DNA of 64,000 bases from Leptodactylus fallax (taxonomy: Eukaryota; Chordata; Amphibia; Anura; Leptodactylidae). The DNA is taken from positions 620,001-684,000 of the forward strand of contig CAMRHE010000650.1 in assembly GCA_947044405.1 (NCBI GenBank). The letters are read 5' to 3'. Under the pieces are notes generated by a model. That model was not told the DNA's origin. It made no database searches and worked only from the letters and a program-made list of their open reading frames with translations. Within the stretch, counting starts at the first letter, position 1. Each line of letters opens with the position of its first letter. This document shows, one piece after another, positions 1 through 11,119 of the stretch. Both the position numbers and the translations under genes were made by a program.

Positions 1-124
1 TTACCACGAAGCGTGAGGAAATTCGGATTCGATGCGAATCGAATATTCCTGAAATTCGAATCGAATTCCACTTCTGCAGCTTCGATTCGCTCATCTCTAA
101 TCACAATCACAATTTTTATTTCAG
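1..124 (-). repeat. Dispersed repeat rich in TTCGAATCGAA-like motifs
   Basis: The stretch is made of variants of ATTCGAATCGAATT and GATTCGATGCGAATCG, which are near-palindromic. Read on the minus strand it begins ATTAGAGATGAGCGAA. A similar opening (TTAGAGATGGGCAAAC) is found on the plus strand at 61078, so this is probably a dispersed, non-coding repeat family. It abuts the Tc1-like element that follows and may have replaced that element's outermost left end. No coding potential seen. Confidence 0.5.
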
Positions 125-1728
125 GAACTTTTCAACCTTTTGCCACATTTCAGACTTCAAACATAAGGATATAAAATTTTAATTTTTTGTTGAAGAATCA
201 ACAACAAGTGGGACACAATTGTGAAGTGGAACGAAATTTATTGGTTATTTTAAACTTCTGTAAAAAATAAAAAACTGAAAAGTGGGGCGTGCAATATTAT
301 TCGGCCCCTTTACTTTCAGTGCAGCAAACTCACTCCAGAAGTTCAGTGAGGATCTCTGAATGATCCAATGTTGTCCTAAATGACTGATGATGATAAATAT
401 AATCCACCTGTGTGTAATCAAGTCTCCGTATAAATGCACCTGCTCTGTGTTAGTCTCAGGGTTCTGTTTAAAGCGCAGAGAGCATCATGAAGACCAAGGA
501 ACACACCAGGCAGGTCCGTGATACTGTTGTGGAGAAGTTTAAAGCTGGATTTGGATACAAAAAGATTTCCCAAACTTTAAACATCCCAAGGAGCACTGTG
601 CAAGCGATCATATTGAAATGGAAGGAGTATCAGACCACTGCAAATCTACCAAGACCCAGCCGTCCCTCTAAACTTTCATCTCAAACAAGGAGAAGACTGA
701 TCAGAGATGCAGCCAAGAGGTCCATGATCACTTTGGATGAACTGCAGAGATCTACAGATGAGGTGGGAGAGTCTGTCCATAGGACAACAATCAGTTGTAC
801 ACTGCACAAATCTGGCCTTTATGGAAGAGTGGCAAGAAGAAAGCGATTTCTAAAAGATATCCATAAAAAGTCTTGTTTAAAGTTTGCCACAAGCCACCTG
901 GGAGACAAACCAAACATGTGGAAGAAGGTGCTCTGGTCAGATGAAACCAAAATCCAACTTTTTGGCCACAATGCAAAACGATATGTTTGGCGTAAAAGCA
1001 ACACAGCTCATCACCCTGAACACACCATCCCCACTGTCAAACATGGTGGTGGCAGCATCATGGTTTGGGCCTGCTTTTCTTCAGCAGGGACAGGGAAGAT
1101 GGTTAAAATTGACGGGAAGATGGATGGAGCCAAATACAGGACCATTCTGGAAGAAAACCTGTTGGAGTCTGCAAAAGACCTGAGACTGGGACGGAGATTT
1201 ATCTTCCAACAAGACAATGATCCCAAACATAAAGCAAAATCTACAATGGAATAGTTCACAAATAAACGTATCCAGGTGTTAGAATGGCCAAGTCAAAGTC
1301 CAGACCTGAATCCAATCGAGAATCTGTGGAAAGAGCTGAAAACTGCTGTTCACAAACTCTCTCCATCCAACCTCACTGAGCTCGAGCTGTTTTCCAAGGA
1401 AGAATGGGCAAAAATTTCAGTCTCTCGATGTGCATAACTGATAGAGACATACCCCAAGCGACTTGCAGCTGTAATCGCAGAAAAAGGTGGCACTACATAG
1501 TATTAACTTAAGGGGGCCGAATAATTTGGCACGCCCCACTTTTCAGTTTTTTATTTTTTACAAAAGTTTAAAATATCCAATAAATTTTGTTCCACTTCAC
1601 AATTGTGTCCCACTTGTTGTTGATTCTTCACCAAAAAATTAAAAATTTATATCCTTATGTTTGAAGCCTGAAATGTGGCAAAAGGTTGAAAAGTTCAAGG
1701 GGGCCAAATACTTTCGCAAGGCACTGTA
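125..1728 (+). mobile_element. Tc1/mariner-superfamily DNA transposon, left tip missing
   Basis: Long inverted repeats frame a single transposase gene. The left arm (about 125-320) is the reverse complement of the right arm (about 1508-1694), including the shared block AAAAGTGGGGCGTGC / GCACGCCCCACTTTT. The right end runs to GCAAGGCACTGTA, with the TA expected of Tc1 elements at 1727-1728. The outer ~30 bp of the left arm are not recognisable; unrelated sequence stands there, so the copy is probably end-truncated. Related to but distinct from the copy at 50694-52279. Confidence 0.85.
487..1500 (+). pseudogene. Tc1-like transposase pseudogene (DD34E family)
   Basis: Starts MKTKEHTRQVRD and stays in one frame to a terminal TAG at 1498-1500, the usual ~340-residue length for Tc1 transposases. 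The N-terminal part has paired-type helix-turn-helix character (KKISQTLNIPRSTVQAII). The catalytic domain shows WSDETK (first Asp), FIFQQDNDPKHK (second Asp) and [11 protein letters not shown] (Glu). Two in-frame stops break it: TAG at 1252-1254, where related copies have Trp, and TAA at 1435-1437. With the damaged left inverted repeat this copy cannot move itself. The start is the only Met before the helix-turn-helix and matches relatives. Confidence 0.9.
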
Positions 1729-2077
1729 TTTTTTAGATGATATATATGAAAAACCCACAATTGTTTGGGACACTTATAAGGAGTTATGAGGGATACTATG
1801 TTGGGATATTTCTGGATTTATTGTTGGAGTGAGGCAGCGGGTAGAGACTCTGTCTACAGCACTACAGTGTGCAGAAGATGTGTATTTAAAAAAAATCCAA
1901 ATGGAAGTAAGGGAAAATGGGAACATGGACAGAAAGTTTCAAATAACCATATGTTACAAAGAACACAGAGGCAATTCTAGTTTTGTACACATAAACCTAG
2001 TGGAGAGCACTGGCAAAGTTGGTGAAGACCAAATGTAAATCTAATACAATATTGACTGAGTGATCAGGAAGGATGCA
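1729..2077. other. Intervening sequence, nothing recognised
   Basis: AT-rich sequence between the Tc1-like element and the Helitron. Short open frames at 1786-2038 have no recognisable motif and look random. It probably represents older host or repeat sequence. Confidence 0.4.
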
Positions 2078-2094
2078 TCTATATATATAAAACT

Positions 2095-2465
2095 CAAAAT
2101 GTGTAGTAGCCCGCTCTATACAAATCCACAGCTCTCGCCCGATTTGGGTGAAATTTGACAAGCCCCCTCTACACCCACAGGAGCAGAATACTGCGCATGT
2201 TACATCTCGCTAGCGTCCCCTGTCATGAGATTGGGGCCCCCGAAGTTAGGCCCTATATATATAATGGGGAAATGTGAAATCTGTAGTAGCCCGCTCTATA
2301 CAAATCCACAATTCTCGCCTGATTTGGGTGAAATTTGGCACGCGCCCCTCTCCACCCACAGGAGCAGAATACTGCTCACGTTAAATCTTTCTAGCGTCCC
2401 CCAGTCATCAGATTGGCGCCCCCGACGTTAGGCCCTATACATATAGTGGGGAAATGTGAAGGTGA
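2095..2465 (+). repeat. Duplicated ~180-bp unit at the Helitron 5' end
   Basis: Two head-to-tail copies start with GTAGTAGCCCGCTCTATAC (2102 and 2283) and each ends near GGCCCTATAYATATARTGGG. Each contains ACCCACAGGAGCAGAATACTG. The duplication lies just inside the Helitron terminus, where 5' promoter or end-recognition sequence would be. Confidence 0.8.
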
Positions 2466-2555
2466 AAGTGACAGTGCTGAGGGGAAAACAACAGTTGTGA
2501 CTGACAGGGATGGATTATAGCGACGGCGCCAAAGAGTCGCTGCTACAGGAGCCGC

Positions 2556-3030
2556 ACCACCACACACAACACATAAACATTTCTCAAACACCATACAAAC
2601 ATCACACAGACAGCACACATACACCAACCCACAAGCACAACACCACACAAATGCCACAACACACCACACAAACACCAGACCACACTAGACACACACAACA
2701 CAAACACCACCCCACAAATACCACAACACCACTCCATAAATACCATATGTACACCCACACACACACACACTCGAACGCAAGGACCAGACACGCACTCAAA
2801 CACGCTGAGATGGATGAACCCTACGCACATGGACGAACACAGCACATGCGTACTCACACACCTACCGCACGCATGGACACTTGCACTGCGCACGCACAAA
2901 CACATGGATCACATACGCACACACACGCATACATATACTGTACACGGACCACACACGTGCATGCACACTCGCATACATATACATGGATCAAACGTGTGCA
3001 CACATACATGCACGCACTGACAAAACACGT
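2556..3030. repeat. Degenerate CA-rich low-complexity tract
   Basis: About 470 bp dominated by ACACA, CACAC and ACGCACA words with no fixed period, inside the 5' part of the Helitron. It produces long spurious open frames on both strands (His/Thr-rich on plus, Cys/Val-rich on minus), which are not genes. Confidence 0.85.
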
Positions 3031-3045
3031 CTGGTATCCTTACTG

Positions 3046-3209
3046 GCTGCTTGCACACTACAGTATTTTTCACGGGCCTCCGGGCCATGGATTTGGCGGT
3101 TTCATAGACTTCTTTGTGCACAAAGCTGTGAATTTTGCAGGCTCCTGTTTATGGAGCTGTAGAATCCACGGCCCGGAGACCCGTGAAAAATACTGTAGTG
3201 TGCAAGCAG
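3046..3209. mobile_element. Palindromic hAT-like MITE inside the Helitron
   Basis: A 164-bp element with ~45-bp inverted arms (GCTGCTTGCACACTACAGTA ... and its complement near 3190-3209) sharing CACGGG and CCGGGCC blocks. It is flanked by the direct repeat CCTTACTG (3038-3045 and 3210-3217), an 8-bp target duplication as made by hAT transposases. No coding capacity. Confidence 0.75.
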
Positions 3210-3517
3210 CCTTACTGAGCAGCAATATTGGTCAGGCGAAAACTGCCTCATTGTAAGATTGTCATTATTGCTTACTATACAGGGAGCTATCATCACTGAA
3301 GCTGCTGAGGTAAAGTGAAAGCTGAGCTCTGATTGGTTGCTATGGACAACTACACAAGTCTGCCTGTGAGGCGGTTTTCATTACTGAGATGTGAGCTCCT
3401 TCAGGTCATAGTAATACTGTGTGAGAGCTGCTCTGTATTTACTATTCATCCTATTACATCTCTTATCAGTGTCAGGTGAAGACTAAAGGGTCATAATACT
3501 AAGAACTGTTTTTTAAA

Positions 3518-6500
3518 ATGCCGCTCAAAAAACGACCATCTATTGGGCAAGTTCATCCAAAAGCTAAGAACGCAAAATTGTGTCAAAGAGCTGAGACAAG
3601 TGAACAACGTGACTTGCGGCTTGAAAAGAAACGGATGAGACAGCTATTGTATTGGTTGGACAGAACTTTCAAAGCCGAGATATAATTATTCAGCGACGAA
3701 GTGAGAATCTTCAACGTATTGCAGAAACACATAGATCATATGATGCTCTGCAATATCCGAAAATATTTTGGAATGGCCAAGATGGCTATCACTTTAATCT
3801 AACACAGACTGATTCCAAGACTGCTAGGCCAACCAATAAAAAATATCAGCTATGGACTTTTATGCCTACCAAATAATGATCAGACATGGGTCTTCTAACC
3901 ACATTTTACAATGTAGGCAACTTTTTCATCAATTTATAGTTGATATGTATGCCAAGGTGGAAAGTGAGCGTCTTTTGTACATATGATTGAACCAACAAAA
4001 ACTTAGAGTGGATGAATACATTCATTTAAGGGATACTGTTGCTAATGATGGCAACGTAGCTGACATTGGGCGTATGTTTATTTTACCAGCTACATTTACT
4101 GGAAGTCCCAGCATGAGTATGCTCAGGACGCCATGACATATGTTCGGATATATGGTCGTCCTGATTTGTTTATTACAGTTACATGTAATCCAACTTGGCC
4201 AGAGATAAAGGAAGAGCTTCTGAATGGTCAGAGCCTCTCTGATCGACATGATTTAATAGCAAGGGTTTTTAAACAAAAACTGATCAAGCTCATGGACGTA
4301 ATTACAAAGTCTTACATTTTTGGTGAAAGTCAGTGTTGGTTGTATTCAATTGAGTGGCAAAAAAGAGGTCTTCCACATGCTCATTTATTGATATGGCTAA
4401 AGGATAAGATACACCCTGATCAAATTGACAGTGTTATTTCTGCTGAGCTTCCAAATCCAGAAGAGGATCCGGTACTTTTTGAAACTATTTCTAAAAATAT
4501 CATCCATGGGCCATGTGGGCCAAGATTGCCATGTATGAAGGAAGGAAAATGTACTAAAAAGTATCCTCGCAACTTGATTGTAGAAACACAAACAGGAGAT
4601 GATGGTTATCCTCCTTACAGAAGATGGAAACCTGAACAGGGAGGATATACTGCAACAATCAGATTAAAATGGGTTAAATAAAACACAGATCTTGAAATAG
4701 ATAATTGATGGGTTGTACCTTACTCTCCACTGCTTTCAAAAATGTTTGATGCACACATTAACGTAGAATATTGTAACTCTGTTAAGTCAATTAAATACAT
4801 TTGCAAATATGTTAACAAGGGCAGTTTTCAGCTAGAGAATCCAAACTGTACTTCTGATGAGATTATGCTGTATCAGATGGGAAGGTATATAAGTAGTAAT
4901 GAAACCGTTTGGCGATTACTAAATTTTCCCATCCATGAAAGACATCCGACTGTAGTTCATCTCAGTGTCCATCTTGAAAATGGACAACGAGTTTATTTTG
5001 CTCCCAAGAATAGAGAAAAGAGCTGCTCGACCACCCAATACAACATTGACAGCTTTCTTTATCCTATGTCAAGCAGATCCATTTGCAAGGACTTTATTAT
5101 ATTCAGATGTTCCAAAGTATTATACATGGAATAAATTGAGAAAAGTATTTTGCAAGAGGAAACAAGGTGCAAGGGTCCCAGTATGGGACAGATGTTCCAG
5201 TGATGCTCTTGGACGTGTGTATACAGTGCATTCAAACAACGCAGAGTGTTACTACCTCCGATTACTGCTTCACACTGTCTGTGGGCCAACTTATTTCACA
5301 GATTTGAAAATAGTTGATGGAAAGCTGTGTCAAACTTACAGGGAAGCATGCCAAAAGCATGGTCTGATCGAAGACGATCAACACTGGGACATGACATTGC
5401 AGGAAGCATCTGTCACTCGCTTTGCACCTCAACTAAAAGACCTGTTCACTATAATAATTACAACCTGCGCACCTTCCAATCCTACGCGATTTGGGACAAA
5501 TACAAAGAATATCTTAGTGAAGATATTCTTAGAGTGCAAAGGAGAGTTAATCCAGACTTAGACTTAAATTTTACTGCTGATATATTCAACAATGCCCTCT
5601 TGATGTTAGAAGAAAGGTGCATATCTATCAATAGTAAAACTCTAATAGAATTAGGTTTACCAGCACCAAATCGACCAGACTTTGATATTATGAAGAGAGA
5701 TATTCTGCAAGAAAAAAGCTATTATTTGGAAAAATGGAAAGAATTTGTCATATTAAATAAGCCTATTTTGGTTGATGACCAAAGATCGGCCTATATGGCA
5801 ATTATGGGTCAGATTTCCAGTGGAAATGAGGGACTATTTTTCCTAGATGCACCAGGAGGTACTGGTAAAACATTTTTAATTAATTTGCTGTTTGCAGAAA
5901 TTCGCTCAAACAATGACATTGCCTTGGCTGTTGCATCATCTGGGATTGTGGACACTCTTTTAGATTGAGGGCACACGGCTCATTCAGCACCTAGGATTGC
6001 CCTTTAATATAGCGCTGTCAGAAACTCCTGTCTGTAATATCACTAAGGGCTCTGGGAATGCTAAGGTATTACAAACTTGCAAAGTAATTGTTTGGGATGA
6101 ATGTACCATGGCGCTCAAGAAAGCGGTCGAGGCCCTTGATCGCACCTTGAAAGATCTGCGGGGAACCGATTGTTTAATGCGGGGAATTGTTGTAATTTTT
6201 GCAGGTGACTTCTGCCAGACATTACCTGTTCTTAAGGGAGCAACACCAGTGGATGAGCTGCATGCCTGTCTAAAATCTTCTTATCTGTGGATACATGTTC
6301 AGAAGCAAACTCTTACTACTAATATGCAGGTTCATTTGATGGGAAATACAACTGCGGACAAATTTACACACCAGCTACTATAGCTTGGAAATGACAGGTT
6401 CCCTACTGATTCCACTACTGGTCTCATTTCCTTTCCGTAAGATTTTTGTGAAATGACATCTTCGGTAATGGAACTTATTGACCAAGTTTTCCCTGATATT

Positions 6501-6704
6501 TGTAACAATTTTAACAACTATCAGTGGCTTTGTAAACGTGCAATCCTAGCACCTAAAAATGATAGTGTCAGCTCCATAAATCTACTAATTCAGGGTAGGC
6601 TGCCTGGTCTAGCGACCACATACATGTCCATTGATTCAGTCATGGAGAGTGAACAAGCCGTAATGTATCCATTGGAGTTCCTGAATTCTTTGGAGCTAGC
6701 GTAA
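3518..6704 (+). pseudogene. Helitron RepHel (Rep endonuclease plus Pif1-type helicase), broken
   Basis: Pieces in several frames read as one RepHel protein. The N-terminus is MPLKKRPSIGQ at 3518. The Rep domain (4133-4681) has the HUH-type motif RGLPHAHLLIWL, and the catalytic-tyrosine region KYICKYVNKG is at about 4790-4830. The helicase (5327-6704) shows Walker A APGGTGKTF at about 5850, Walker B-like VIVWDEC, and AGDFCQTLP. Stops and frameshifts near 3876, 4681, 5134, 5968 and 6383 separate the pieces. The last piece ends at FLNSLEL, where intact relatives continue with the final helicase motifs; here the Helitron 3' end follows at once. Non-functional. It would have nicked DNA and driven rolling-circle replication in the nucleus. 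Confidence 0.88.
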
Positions 6705-6754
6705 CCAACAATTTCACATATTTTCCACGAGCGAAGCCGCGGGTATTCTACTAG

Positions 6755-6989
6755 TAGTAAATATTTTAGAACAGATGCTTATTGTTCAAAAGGTAGTGCC
6801 ACAGAGAAAGAAAATGAAACTTTTCAGTCTAAGGCCTTATTCACATGTCCGCATATTTTGCGGATGCTATACATACGCCTTCATTACAATGTGTTTATTC
6901 AGATGTCCAAGATTTTTTTTTGCGTACTGTAGGTACGTGGATGTGAATGTGTGAATGAGGGCTAACACGTGAACAGCAGGAGCCTGATG
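6755..6989. repeat. Short MITE-like repeat
   Basis: Between the Helitron and the L1-like LINE, about 6828-6965 has partly inverted ends (AAGGCCTTATTCACATG ... GTGTGAATGAGGGCT). This resembles the many short frog repeats whose ends read TTCACA/TGTGAA. The remainder shows nothing recognisable. Confidence 0.4.
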
Positions 6990-7188
6990 TGCAAATAGGT
7001 CTGAATGAGCTATGGTCTACTGTCAAAGCCTTGCCAAATAATATGTCTTCAGGATTGGATGGATTGCAATTGAAGTATGAAATCTATAGCTTTGCCAAGG
7101 TTGCTTTGTACTCAATGATTTTCAAGAGCTGAGGTTACATTTTTAAATGAATAAAGTACTATTGTCCCTGATCCTGAAAAGTGACAAA

Positions 7189-8349
7189 CAGTGGCGTAAC
7201 AAAAGTCTTGTGGGCTCGGGTGCAAACTTTTATCCGGGGCCCCCTACCCCCTCCCTACAGCAAATTTTTGACAGTGACGGTTACGGGTGCTGCAGCAGTA
7301 TCTCAGATACTTGAAAGGGATACAACTGTATACCCACAACTGCAGTTATCAAGAATATGATGAGTGAGCAGTGCAGTGCCTGGCATATAAAAACAATACT
7401 AGGAGCTGCATGCTTTGGGAAATAGCTGATCTGCAGGGTCCCTAACAGTCTAAGAGATATAAAGATCAGTGGGGGTCCAACACCTGGGGCCCCTGCTGAT
7501 CAATTCTATGAAGTTACTGTGGTGCTTTTCTGAGCTCCGTGACTCCTTCCCTATTTATATTGCACAGCATCAGTTTTATAATCACCAAACAATGTTATTA
7601 CAGCCTGTAATAATACTGCACGGCTGCTATAAAACAGATGGCGTGTGATGTGAATAGTGAAGGGGCCCCACACAGTATTATATGCTCCAGAGTGGCCCCC
7701 CACACAGTATTTTATACTCCAGAGTGGCCCCCACACAGTATTATATGCTCCCAACAGCCTCCCTCCGCTCTGGTGCTATTATTATACTCTGGGATCTCCT
7801 CAGACCCCAGAGTATAATAATCGGAAGCCCAGGGAAGGTGAATAAAAATAACAATCACTGATACTCACCTTGCCTCACCCTTCCTGGGCATCCTGGCTCA
7901 GTAGGCTAGGTTGTCTTCAGCATCTTCGCCCATCTTCAGACGTCCCTGCTGAGGCCTGTGATTGGTCCTCAGTGGTCACGTGGGGGCGCACTGACGTCAT
8001 TACGCCGTTGTGCCCCATGTGACCGCTGGGGCCTAATCACAGGCCTCAGCGTGGCCTCAGTCACATGACGGAATGGCCCTGGAAAAGATGCTGAGCCCAG
8101 GAGAGGTGAGTATAAGTATTTATTATTTTAAGTCACCACCCCTGGGCTAGCATCCACTGTAAAGGGGCCCGGCGACATACCGGGACCCCTTATCATTTAC
8201 AATATGTATAGTTGTTGGGGTACCAGGCTTTCCCCAACTGCTATCATAGTGGTCCGAGACCCTGGCCATCCCCAGCTGGCTACGGGCCCTGTACCCCGCT
8301 GGGCCCGGTAGCGGTCACACCCCCTGTGACCACGATCGTTACGCCACTG
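7189..8349. mobile_element. Non-autonomous hAT element with 8-bp target duplication
   Basis: Ends are CAGTGGCGTAAC and GTTACGCCACTG, perfect 12-bp inverted repeats, flanked by GTGACAAA (7181-7188 and 8350-8357). These are classic hAT features. The 1161-bp interior has no transposase. It holds a short stretch of ~30-bp repeats (about 7660-7750, CACACAGTATTATA words) and inner inverted segments around 7850-8110. It sits inside the LINE RT domain and so is younger than it. Its design parallels the larger hAT element at 35877-37970. Confidence 0.92.
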
Positions 8350-8914
8350 GTGACAAAGATCATTTGGACCGTTCCTCATATAGCTCAATATCACTGTTAA
8401 ATAATGATGTTAAAATTCTGATGAAGGTTCTAACTACAAAGCTTCCTAGAGTTGTGGTGCCAGTGGCTCATCCTTATCAATCAGGATTTATATCTGGAAA
8501 AACCACTTCTGACAATATATTAAAGCTTTTCTGGTATTTGTATTCTGTGCTTCTAGGGGGGAAGTGGGGAGAGTATGTTTTACTTGGAATGGCTAAAGAG
8601 TTTGTCTGCATTGAGTAGACCTTTATTTTTATCGTCTTCTCTAGATTTGAGTTTGGCCTGAATTTTATAAGGTGGGTGAAGGTTTTTTATTCTTAAGTGA
8701 GTGAAAGAATAGGTATCAAAGCTGTGGTATTGGACCCTTTTTCAGTTACTTGATGGGGGGGGGGGTTAGACAGAGATGTCCATTATCTCCCCTGCTGTTT
8801 ATTTTAATTATGGAGCCATTGGATGCTTATATATGGCAAATGGCAACACAAACTGAAACTTTATGTAGATGATATTCTTTTATTTTTAAGAGACCAAGAC
8901 AGGAGTCTTGGGAA

Positions 8915-9108
8915 CACTAGATAAACTGGGTACCACAGCCCAGATGGACAGCTCTCGCTCTTTCACAGGAATTACCTGGTCACAGTGGGTCATTTGTACA
9001 AGCTTTCTTTATTGTGTACAGGACACTACGCGTTTCAGAGCTAAACGCTCCTTTATTAAATGCAATAATTACCAATCTGGTAGCTTGTGCGTGTTTCTTT
9101 TTCTTTTG
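8915..9108 (-). mobile_element. Short retro-insert with 14-bp target duplication and decayed hammerhead-like core
   Basis: A 194-bp insert is bounded by AGGAGTCTTGGGAA (8901-8914 and 9109-9122), a 14-bp duplication typical of target-primed reverse transcription. On the minus strand it contains AATAAAGGAGCGTTTAGCTC followed by TGAAACGCGTAG. That resembles hammerhead stem II plus GAAA, with the upstream CTGATGA box changed to TTAATAA. No poly(A) tail or tRNA-like A/B box was recognised. It may be a fragment of a Penelope-like or retrozyme-type element rather than a SINE. Confidence 0.6.
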
Positions 9109-9424
9109 AGGAGTCTTGGGAAGGCCTTTAGAGCATTCTGATGTACTTGTTAATTGTGAAAAAATCTATTATTTTGCCACTGGAACAAGTAGTGATGTCA
9201 GGCAGATGTCTCTGCCCACTGCCTCTACAGTAAGGTATTTTAAGAGTTACAATTTCAAGAGCGCCTACAGATTATATATGGAATTCAATTTTAACCTATC
9301 ATTAAAAAAGTGTAGAATTAAAGCAAAAAATTGGAAGCAGTTAAGAATATCAGTTGCTCCTAAAGTAGTATTTCTCAAAATTATATGCTTACCAATTGAA
9401 TTATAGTATCTTCAAAGTAGGAAA

Positions 9425-9880
9425 AAGCAAGAGGTTATTAATGGTATACAATCAGATTCGGTCACAGTAACCAGTGGGGTTCCACAAAGGTCAGCATTGG
9501 GTTCTTTTTAATACTTGTATTAATGATCTGGTAAAGTAGAATCTCAATATTTGCAGATGATACTAAGCTCTGTAAAGTAGTCAACACAGAGGATAATAGT
9601 ATACTATTACAGAGGGATTTATGGAAGCTTTGGCAGAGAAATGGCAGATAAGTTTCAATGTGGATAAAATTATGCACCTGGGCCGTGGAAACAAGTGTTA
9701 TAATTATGCATTAAATAATAAAACACTGGATTAGAATACTGCTGAAAAAGACTTCGGGATACTGGTACACAGTACACTTATTTTTAGCAACCAGTGCCAG
9801 GCAGCTACTACAAAAGTAAAAAAAAAAAAATTATGGGCTTCATGAGGAGGGGAATAGATGCTCACAAACAGATATCTTTT
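9425..9880 (+). pseudogene. CR1-type LINE reverse-transcriptase fragment
   Basis: Frames read piecewise as SVTVTSGVPQ (about 9460-9490), IFADDTKLCKVVN (about 9548-9585, the xADD catalytic box), then NVDKIMHLGRGNKC and AEKDFGILVHSTLIF ... MGFMRRGIDAHKQ to about 9870. The spacing and the LHLGRGN...AEKDLG signature are those of CR1-clade LINEs. Frameshifts and stops are numerous. It starts right after the L1-like fragment, so one was probably inserted beside or into the other. Confidence 0.75.
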
Positions 9881-10066
9881 TGCCTTAAAGGGGTTATCCA
9901 AAAAGACTGTATTTAGCAGTCCTCAGCAATAACAATAATTGCTGTCAATATAAAACCCTGGGGTCAACTTGATACAACTGATCTGGTGATGCCCGAGCTG
10001 TTCAGATATTGGAGACAAATTACAAGTACTTTTATTTTGGTATTTTACATGGTCATTGTCAGTGAT
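9881..10066. other. Spacer with a frog-type repeat end
   Basis: Begins AAAGGGGTTATCCAAAAAG, similar to termini of abundant short repeats (compare AAAGGAGTTGTCCAGGC at 21758). Nothing else recognised before the hAT MITE. Confidence 0.35.
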
Positions 10067-10332
10067 CAGGGGTGGATTGGCTATGTACTGTATATCACCA
10101 GGAAAATTACCGGTGGGCTGATTGGGAGATGGACCACTGGGCCAGCAATCTACCTTCCCCGAGGCCCGGCACTAACCTTAACACTGAGAGTACTGAGAGT
10201 TTGTATTGGACGAATCTCACAAGATTCACCTACTTGCATTGACGCTGTCTACTTGCACTGAGCCCACCTATAAAATGTGGCCACTTTTAAATTGTTTTTC
10301 CAGGGCCACTTTCAGGTCCCAATCCACCCCTG
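10067..10332. mobile_element. hAT MITE
   Basis: A 266-bp element with inverted ends CAGGGGTGGATTGG and CCAATCCACCCCTG, flanked by the 8-bp target duplication TCAGTGAT (10059-10066 and 10333-10340). No coding potential. Its open frames on the plus strand are accidental. Confidence 0.93.
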
Positions 10333-10340
10333 TCAGTGAT

Positions 10341-11119
10341 CATAAATCCACCAAATCCCTGGCCCATTATTTATGGCCAGAAAATGTTTTTTTTGTCATG
10401 TTTTAAATGGTCACTTTTCAGAGAACTTAATCTCATTTCATAGAGCATGTGATTCTGGACTACAATGCAATGCACTTTAATTAAAATGTGATTTTTTTTT
10501 TCCTGACATGATCTTCCTGCCACTAGGTGTCTCCCTTCTAGCTAATTTGTAGTTCACACCTTGTTGCTAGCCAAGGTCCGTCCATAGATACATTGGATAA
10601 GTATGATGGGATTCCAGTGCATGAAAGGGGAAGGTTCTTTTGATTATTCACACTTTAAATGGAGAGGGGTTGATTCTCTTCACAGCATGTCTGCAAACTG
10701 TTGCTCTGTGCAAAGTACTGAAAATTCTGCAAATCTCACAGCTTACAATGTAAGAGAAATGTCTTCTATGTACTTGTATCTACTTCTGGTTGCTTGTTTG
10801 GGTACAGATGAGATATTATTAACAGACAGCAATCAGCTTTCCTGACTGTGCTCATATATTGTTTTTCCTGTGTTTTAGCTGCTTGCCTGCGAGTTTTTGT
10901 CTTATAGTTACAGTTCAGTGTTCCTGGATCTTCTATTTGGTGGTCACTTGGGCTTTTCTCAGCTATTTGTTTGCTGTTTTACAGTTACCCCCTGATAGAA
11001 TGGCATAACAGTATCAGTAATGAGGAGGGGGGCTCCTTATTGTATATCATGGATATCATGTTTGAAGGTTTATACAGACATACAACAGACTGCCTAGCAA
11101 GGCCCTGCTCATATTTAAT
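10341..11119. other. Unannotated intergenic sequence
   Basis: About 780 bp without a recognisable gene, inverted repeat or transposon protein. The open frame at 10603-10845 shows no domain and no splice context that I recognise. Confidence 0.4.

Larger units (their letters stand above)
2078..6754 (+). mobile_element. Helitron rolling-circle transposon with both termini
   Basis: The 5' end begins TCTATATATATAAAAC after an A (2077), and the 3' end is CTAG (6751-6754) followed by T (6755), which fits Helitron insertion between A and T with TC...CTRR termini. Just upstream of the 3' end is GCGAAGCCGCGGGT, the GC-rich hairpin-like region typical of these elements. The 4677-bp body encodes a Rep/helicase (3518-6704) in several frames. 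A small hAT-like MITE (3046-3209) sits inside. The C-terminal part of the helicase is missing, so the copy is internally deleted as well as mutated. Confidence 0.88.
6990..9420 (+). pseudogene. L1/Tx1-like LINE ORF2 fragment, interrupted twice
   Basis: Reverse-transcriptase pieces follow in order. About 7035-7100 reads SSGLDGLQLKYEIY. 8364-8560 reads HPYQSGFISGKTTSDNI. About 8645-8690 reads RFEFGLNFIRWVKVFY. About 8775-8830 reads RQRCPLSPLLFILIMEPLDA. About 8850-8890 reads LKLYVDDILLFLRD, which holds the YxDD catalytic box. About 9320-9410 reads WKQLRISVAPKVVFLKIICLP. These match the order of an L1-type RT domain. A hAT element (7189-8349) and a short retro-insert (8915-9108) split it, and stops and frameshifts are frequent. 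Endonuclease and 3' end are absent. Confidence 0.8.

Noticed and set aside
2510..3256. Long plus-strand open frame (248 residues, His/Thr-rich) and Cys-rich minus frames
   Set aside because: They run through a CA-rich low-complexity tract and a MITE inside a Helitron; composition explains the lack of stops.
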